From: Crambe crambe | Lineage: Eukaryota > Porifera > Demospongiae > Poecilosclerida > Crambeidae | DNA: 64,000 bases | NCBI GenBank assembly: GCA_963924555.1 | Contig: OZ004587.1 | Coordinates: 4,402,001 to 4,466,000 of the forward strand | Direction: 5' to 3' | Shown here: one piece after another, positions 57,939 through 64,000 of the stretch | Position numbering within the stretch: position 1 is the stretch's first letter | Layout of the letters: the number at the start of each line of letters is the position of its first letter | Program-made: the position numbers and the translations under genes | Notes under the pieces: generated by a model | Seen by the model: only the letters and a program-made list of their open reading frames with translations | What the model was told of the DNA's origin: nothing | Databases searched by the model: none

Positions 57939-60900
57939 ATGGACCCTGGCTCCCTCCAGCCCCTCAACCTCTCTTTCTCATTGGTGCTTCTCTCTGCTCT
58001 ACTGATGTTGAGTGGAGATGTGGAACTCAATCCCGGACCTGAGAGTGAGTCCATAGTTAACTGGACAGTCAGTCACTTGGTCGTACATGATAAGTACATG
58101 GTTACCGGGAATCAGAGATCATAAGCTAAGTTGACTCTGTTCTCAAGCTGCATTACAGTTATATTGGCTTACCTAAGTCAAAGAAGTAGACTTATAATGG
58201 AAAAATTAGCACTACAGAATGTTTTTATTCGGAAGTCAGGGGACTAGTAATTTTGACTGTAGAGTGTTTCAATCAACTGATACAATTGGGTGATTAATGT
58301 ATCCAATCCGATAAGTTAATAATAACAATTGTGTGTCACACAGCTTTATCATTGGACAAGGATCTGAGGGAAGTGAAGAACTTTACTTGGACTGCTCACA
58401 CAAAGTGGTCCCACTTAGGATTAGAGTTGGGACTGCCTTTTTTCACCCTTGAAGCCATTAGAATGAAATTTGGCAATGATCCAGCCGAGTGTTTCAGTCA
58501 AATGCTGGTGGATTGGTTGGCAGGTCAAGGTTCAGAGTGTACTTGGAAAAATCTTGCCTTAGCACTGAAATCAGCACCAGTCAACTTACCTGCACTGGCT
58601 GATCAAGTTGAGGAGACTTATCTCAAGATGACTTTTCATCAATCAGGTAGCTACAGTGAACTGCACAAACTGGGCTAAACTCTGTATCAACAGTTTAGAT
58701 AACCCTTCCAAATGTACCAACAGTTTAGATGACCCTTTACCAATGTTGTCTTGAGAGCATTTTCTGTTATGTAGGTTCTTGCAATGAGATGATAAAACAA
58801 AAAATAAAAAATTTAGAAGATGAATTCCATGGACTCGCTGATAAAACATTCGATGAAATTCAAGAATGTAATCCTGACGTTAAGCGATTCAGAGCAAGAC
58901 TTGTTTCTCTGAGCTTTAAGTACCAAGAACAGCACAAAGATTTTGTCCAGCAGCTTACAGAAGATATAGAGAAAGACACGACCATAGATCATATATGGAT
59001 GAAGCTAAGTGGTTACTGGAATTTCCTTAACTATTCGCTCCTTGAGAATCTGGTTTACAAGTATGGGAGTCACACTCTCAAATCCAACATGAGAGATTAT
59101 TTGGAGCGATTAAAAGAATTTCGAACTAACACTCGTTTGTGCGAATTTGCAAAATACTGTGACAAAATCAGTAGAAAATTACCTGAAAAAGATTTACAAA
59201 AAGTCATTGTTAAACTGAAGAAATGCTGGGATGAATGCACACTTGAAGACTTAGAAGAATTGAAAGAGAACATTACTCAACAGTTCTTTCTTCCTTCATT
59301 TGTGATGAGTATACAAAACATTGAACCAGGATCCATTGTAATCACGTGGGCAATCCCAACACTTATTGCATCAGCTCTCAGGAATAACATCAACAATATG
59401 GACATAAGTGAATTCTGTAAGGAAAATGGAATTGAATGTATCCTTGTTGATGGCAAAGAATTCTTCAAAGAAACCAAATATATGCTGACCACACCCATCA
59501 CCACACCTATCAGTGGCTCCTCCCCTGTCCCCTCGAAACAATCCTCTGTTGATCCATCTGGAAGAATTCAACCTTGTGGCAAAGATGCCAGAGGTGAGCT
59601 TTATCAGAGAGTGCATTAGCACTCTCTAAGTAGGGACGGCCTGTCAGACTGTATTGACTCAAAAAACTCTTTTCTCTTGATTATCTTTAAGACACAGGTT
59701 CTCAAAAAAACAAAACAAAAAAAATCAACAACAACAAACTACAATGAGTCAATAGAAGAGAGAAAAGTACAGAGAGTTCAAAACACGTTTCATAAGAGCA
59801 ATTCATAAAATTGATATTTCTTCTAGTTTGTTATGATAATAGCTAAATTTAAAATCAGCGTACTGGCTTTAGTCGTCATACTGCATTGTTGCCATCTGTG
59901 AAAGCACTATCTTGAGGTTGATTTTTTGCTGGTTGTTTTGACTAAGCTCCTACTAGACAAAGTGAGCGCTATCTACAGCAAACAGAGCACTGACTAGTCA
60001 TCTTGAAGCTAATGTGCATGTGTACAATTGTCATGCCGATTAATGGGATGTGCGTCATTGGAATTCAAAAGCAAAAAAGATGGAACCAAAAAATTTCTTC
60101 TAAATTAATAGGGTATTGCCTAAATTCTAGCTTGGGTGTATAACATACTGCAGCCTTGTATGACAATTGTAAGGCTGCAATAGGTTATACAGCCCAGAAA
60201 GATTTTAGGCCATACCTACTTAACACTTTTTGTCTTGGCACTCCAATGCGGAGGCACAGTGCTGAAGGCGACTATGGTAATGGCTAGTAGAAAAGTACTT
60301 TAATAAAGTAAGACAAAATGCTGTAGAAAAGTACTTACACATGCACATGACCTTGACCTTACAAGCCACATGTACAAAAGTGAGAAAGTAGGCAGGCTGG
60401 GTAAGTTAGAGAGCAAACAGCGAGAGCAAAGTGTACAAACCTAAAGATTCTATGATCATCCGAACAGCAAGAGTTAGCCTTAAATAGAAGCTACAAAGTT
60501 GAGTTATAAGACTGAGTTGTGAGAAAGAAGTTGCAAGAGCAGGCCGGCATGTTATAATAATGATCTGAGAAAGTACTGGGAGCAAGAAAACAAACATGAA
60601 ATCCAAATAGCGAGAGCAGAGGGTACAAAGCTCAAGATCATCTAGCAGTAGGCTGAGAAAGCTGAAAGAGAGCCAAACTATCAGCAACTTGCTTGTCCAC
60701 TTGCTACATATTAATTTCTGTTAGAACTTTAGCACTTCTGATAATCTCATTAGTAATTTTTTGCCATGTTTTCTCACTTCTCTTGCAAATTTCACAGACC
60801 CTCTCATTCCTGCCCTCTCTCTGGTGGGACCAATGACTGCTCTTGATATAAAAAGTGGTGCTGATGACAACATCGATGCTGACTCAGCACTCGGCACTAT

Positions 60901-60997
60901 CAGTGACGTGACTGGAACTGATGTGGGTAGCTATCCTACAGATGATATGAGCATAGTCACTGCAGGTCTCAGGACTGAGGTCTCTGATGAGTTCCAG
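57939..60997 (+). CDS. 2A-leader Death-domain protein, paralogue 3 (4 exons seen, swapped central exon)
   Basis: Exons 57939-58044, 58344-58646, 58775-59593 and 60798-60997 join in frame for 476 codons. Exon 1 gives MDPGSLQP, the hydrophobic leader and SGDVELNPGP. Exon 2 is a Death domain almost identical to that of paralogue 2. The Ser/Thr linker exons 3-4 are absent. The third exon encodes a divergent relative of the helical domain (YWNFLNYSLLENLVYKYG; GSIVITWAIP), with little identity to paralogues 1 and 2 but the same motif order. The tail exon returns to the shared acidic sequence (DNIDADSALGT). The 1.2-kb intron before it holds diverged hairpin, module b and fold-back repeats. The stop is unresolved. 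Confidence 0.75.
59594..60797. repeat. Intron with diverged hairpin / b / fold-back composite
   Basis: 59603-59835 is an AGAGAGTGC-headed repeat, 59850-60040 a diverged module b, and 60060-60240 a decayed c1 fold-back (AAAAAATTTCTTCTAAAT ... TACTTAACACTTTTT). The order a-b-c is the same as in the nested block of unit 1, so this may be the older form of one composite mobile unit. About 60250-60780 shows nothing recognisable. Confidence 0.65.
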
Positions 60998-63039
60998 GTA
61001 AGAGGTGAAGGAGTAGAGAGTTTATTGAAGTGTATGAAAGATTCTTTCTCAAAATAATATTTCAATGAATAAATTTTCTGTAGCTACAGCTGGCATTTTT
61101 TTTTTGAGGAGCTCAACTTTCACAGGTTGGCCACTGAAGGATTTTCTGATTAACAGTAGGTCCTTAGGTCCTGGTTCTGACTTTTAGTAACTGGGCATGA
61201 GGCTGAGCGTTGTTTTTTATGTGTGAGCGCATTGTACAGGCAGTTATCAAGTAACTACATTAAACCTAGAAGCTTGCCAGAATACATGCATTAATAAGTG
61301 ACAAGCTTACTCTCAGGTCATAACTCATTAAAGCTGAGCAAAAACTGAGTTCTGGAGCCTTTACATGTCATAGTCAAATGTTGCATATTGCCCTAGTTAC
61401 AATGTGCTGCCATGTAATCCCCCCAAAATATTCCCTGCTTGTTCCTGGAAAGGATTTTGCACTGGCTAGGATCTGAGACAAAGTCTACAACTAACAGAAC
61501 TGTCTTTGCTGGTAAAGAATTGACAGAGAGGGTTAACAGCCAATGTGCTTAAGTTAATAATTTTTTCCTTCTACGGTCTTTCTACAGTATTGCCCATCAC
61601 TCATACAAGAGCTGCTTGTAAGTGGCATATGGGGTTGCAAAACTTGAAAATCAATTTATGGTGATAGACCTATCAAAATTGGCAACCTAAGCCATAAGAT
61701 TGATATAACACACCACACATATCAACATGTGCTATTACTCCACTTGTTGTTCGTCATATCCAGCTCTTTAAGATGATTAGTCAAGCACACCAGAGTTATG
61801 ATTATAAATTCAATCATTTAAATCAGAGCTCCTTTCAATGTGCTTAATTAGAGAGCATGTCTAAAGCAATGTGTAAACACTGCCTTCGTTTCTATATTTG
61901 TTGAATTTTTGCTGTTACACCACCTTTAACTCTACCCGTGTAGAATTCAGCGCGCAATTACACGTAAGATCTGCTAAAGCACGTAAGTACGCAATAATAC
62001 GTCAAGCTTCATTCGGAGATACGCACTAAGCATGCTTTATCGTATAATTCCTCAGAAAAAGGTGTAAAAACGGCAATAATCTCGCATAAAATAACGTCTA
62101 CATGCGCCGTTTATTGTTGTAATTTAGCGCGCTTTAGCATGCAAATGCGCGATAAAGTCAACACGGGTAGCCATTGTGCTGCAGCTATCACAGCATTGGC
62201 CTTAATTGTTTTTTATATGTATTTTTATACTACAATGCTATCAGCAGTAGTGGAAAGAAAGTTGAACTCTTGTACCTACCTTATCACAAAAGTAAATCAG
62301 TGGTTTCATCCACCATGATTGTGAGTCACGGATGTTACTAAGAAGCTTCCTCACATTATCTTTCTAAAATTTCATAAACATACTCCAGCTACTTAAAGAA
62401 GGTGGTCTTCAGCCTTTGACCAAGCAATACTGCTTCATTATGGCCTTGTAAAGCAAGACCATATCTTGGTAAATACCACACTCTGATATTAGATCTCTGC
62501 ATGGCTTCTTCTGTGTTTCTAAGGTTTGTGAGCAGAACTTCATCGTCTGATAACACTATTCGTCCTCATCCCTTATTTCCCTTTTTGTTGCTTCATTATC
62601 CACAGCTTTTGGCTCTCTACTGTGCATAAATATTTCAAAGCTATGAAGCATCAGAAACAGCTCATTGAATGCTCCAGGTAGCATCCATTAGTGTTTTAAT
62701 TTATAGAGAAAAGGCTGAATGAGCAAAGTGATCCAGTCATGCCCATTTACTAAAAGCGAAAGGGTAAGGAAGCTAGTTTCTCACCTCTTGGAAAAGCCCA
62801 GAGATGAGTAACAAGGTGCCGAAGGTAGAAACTGTTTGTTCACATTTTCAAGTGCATAAGTCTTAGGGCATGGCTCAGCTTCTCCATGCATAAAGCTTTC
62901 ATGGCAGACTTTAGTACTTAGGTCAGAGCATAGTTTAAGGATTACAGAAAAAAATTTTTTTGGTAAAAATGATATGGCACACTAAAACTACAAATTATAT
63001 TATTTTTTTGCGTGTTTTCCCAGAGTGAGTCACACACAC
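60998..63039. other. Spacer after 2A-Death gene 3
   Basis: 61060-61250 is the diverged 3' flank of the Death genes. About 61920-62170 is unusually rich in CG-containing words (GCGCGC, ACGTAAG) and unmatched in the window. 62300-62720 matches 1-480. No gene. Confidence 0.5.
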
Positions 63040-63345
63040 ACTGAGTATCTAATCTAATTCTGGTCTCAAATTTGAATACTTAATCTAATTCAGAACTCAA
63101 ATCTAATTCAGGACTCAAATTTTAGTACCATAAATTTTCTAATTCAAATTACCTAATCTTATCCAGTAATCAAAGTTCTAAGGACTCAGATTGAAGTACT
63201 TCAGGTCTTAAATTCGAGTACCTGATCTTATCCAGGACTCAAATTCAAGTACCTATTCTAATTCATGACTCAATATTTAATGTACCTAATCTTGTACCTA
63301 ATCAAACTTAACCTTGAATACTTGATCTAAATTCAGGACATTCTA
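63040..63345. repeat. AT-rich minisatellite, unit 3
   Basis: Shortened block of TCAAATTTGAGTACC-type repeats, following GAGTGAGTCACACAC as in the other units. Confidence 0.8.
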
Positions 63346-64000
63346 TTGCTTTTGTATACAAAAAAGTGCAAAATAATTGTATCTTTCAATAGTGGCTATT
63401 ATTCAGCCTACAACTGAAGAAAAAATCAGTACTTTCCTCCGAAATAGCAACTCAAAGAATTGTATTTTTTCTTCCAACTGTGAATTGACACTCAAGTATT
63501 GGTCCTTTCTTTAGTGCAAGGCCAGCTGCATGACTACGTGCACCAACCATCAATCAAAATTTAACCCATTTCAGGTCCCCCAAACACGAAATGTTCACCC
63601 CTTGAAAATAACCCACTATACAGTATGACATTGTTGGAGTTGTTATTTTGTGCTGTTATTGTTGTTATCATCATCATCATTGTAAGCTTATCATCACTGT
63701 CTCATGGAGTATATGACTTCAGGAATAAGAGTTGTTTAGGATACTGGCTCAGTAGATATGCTATAATCATGAAACTGGCAAGATTAGAATCTGTCTATTT
63801 TCTTCTAGGATCTACAAAAACTGACATGTCATAGTCTTTCATTTCTAAAAATGTTTCCTGCATTCATCAGTATCAGAATCAGATCTCAAATAGCTTGCTG
63901 AAAATAGAATGCTGATCATGCTCATAATAAGCATGCACCTTTTATACTGAACCCTTGATGCATAATTCGATGATTGGAGTTATTATTACAATAATTTTGG
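63346..64000. other. Spacer leading towards a further unit
   Basis: 63346-63480 matches 2610-2745. 63480-63800 contains the intact target site of the GGGTCATTCC element. 63810-64000 matches 30840-30980, which lies upstream of ANK gene 2. An ANK copy would be expected about 1.2-1.5 kb beyond the window. Confidence 0.6.

Overview
This 64-kb window is animal nuclear DNA, most likely from a demosponge; Amphimedon is my best guess, by inference only. The evidence is AT-rich sequence, short GT-AG introns (73-80 bp where measurable), dense DNA-transposon and MITE debris, ankyrin-repeat and Death-domain genes, and relics of KDZ, hAT, Tc1/mariner-like and Ty3-type elements. I see no bacterial operons, tRNA, rRNA or CRISPR.

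The backbone is a tandem segmental array. Each unit, about 13-14 kb without later insertions, carries on the + strand (i) an ankyrin (ANK) gene of about 410 codons and (ii) 5.7-6.1 kb downstream, net of insertions, a multi-exon gene whose first exon encodes a hydrophobic leader ending in a 2A-type motif (GDVELNPGP), followed by a Death-domain exon. ANK copies start near 4111, 32358 and 51030. 2A-Death copies start at 14549, 39364 and 57939. Positions 1-4080 are the tail of a preceding unit, and 61000-64000 is spacer that precedes ANK genes in the other units, so the array probably continues on both sides. Spacers share a KDZ transposase relic, a degenerate TCAAATTTGAGTACC minisatellite and fold-back repeats; several spacer blocks are inverted between units.

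Later insertions distinguish the units, and paralogous empty sites date several of them after duplication. Unit 1 has a CAGTGGCG-ended MITE carrying a nested two-gene Tc1/mariner-like element (5476-8548), and a GGGTCATTCC-ended transposon with an unclassified transposase (19910-30812). The right inverted repeat of that transposon is split by 7.4 kb of hairpin-headed repeats, fold-back elements and a PIF/Harbinger-like MITE. Unit 2 has a MITE in a Death-gene intron, an expanded TA tract and a TE fragment next to its ANK start. The 5' flank of the unit-3 ANK gene holds a deleted two-gene element (47068-47887) and a hAT pseudogene (48079-50738). Unit 3 also has a Ty3-type relic and a Death gene whose central exon was replaced by a divergent homologue.

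The most notable biology is the ANK/2A-Death pair. Differences among the three ANK proteins concentrate at ANK consensus positions 5, 10, 13 and 14, on the ligand-facing surface, while framework residues are nearly fixed. The linked Death-domain genes begin with a signal-like 2A leader, an arrangement known from sea-urchin NLR proteins. I infer a recognition or allorecognition/innate-immune gene family; that function is not shown by the sequence.
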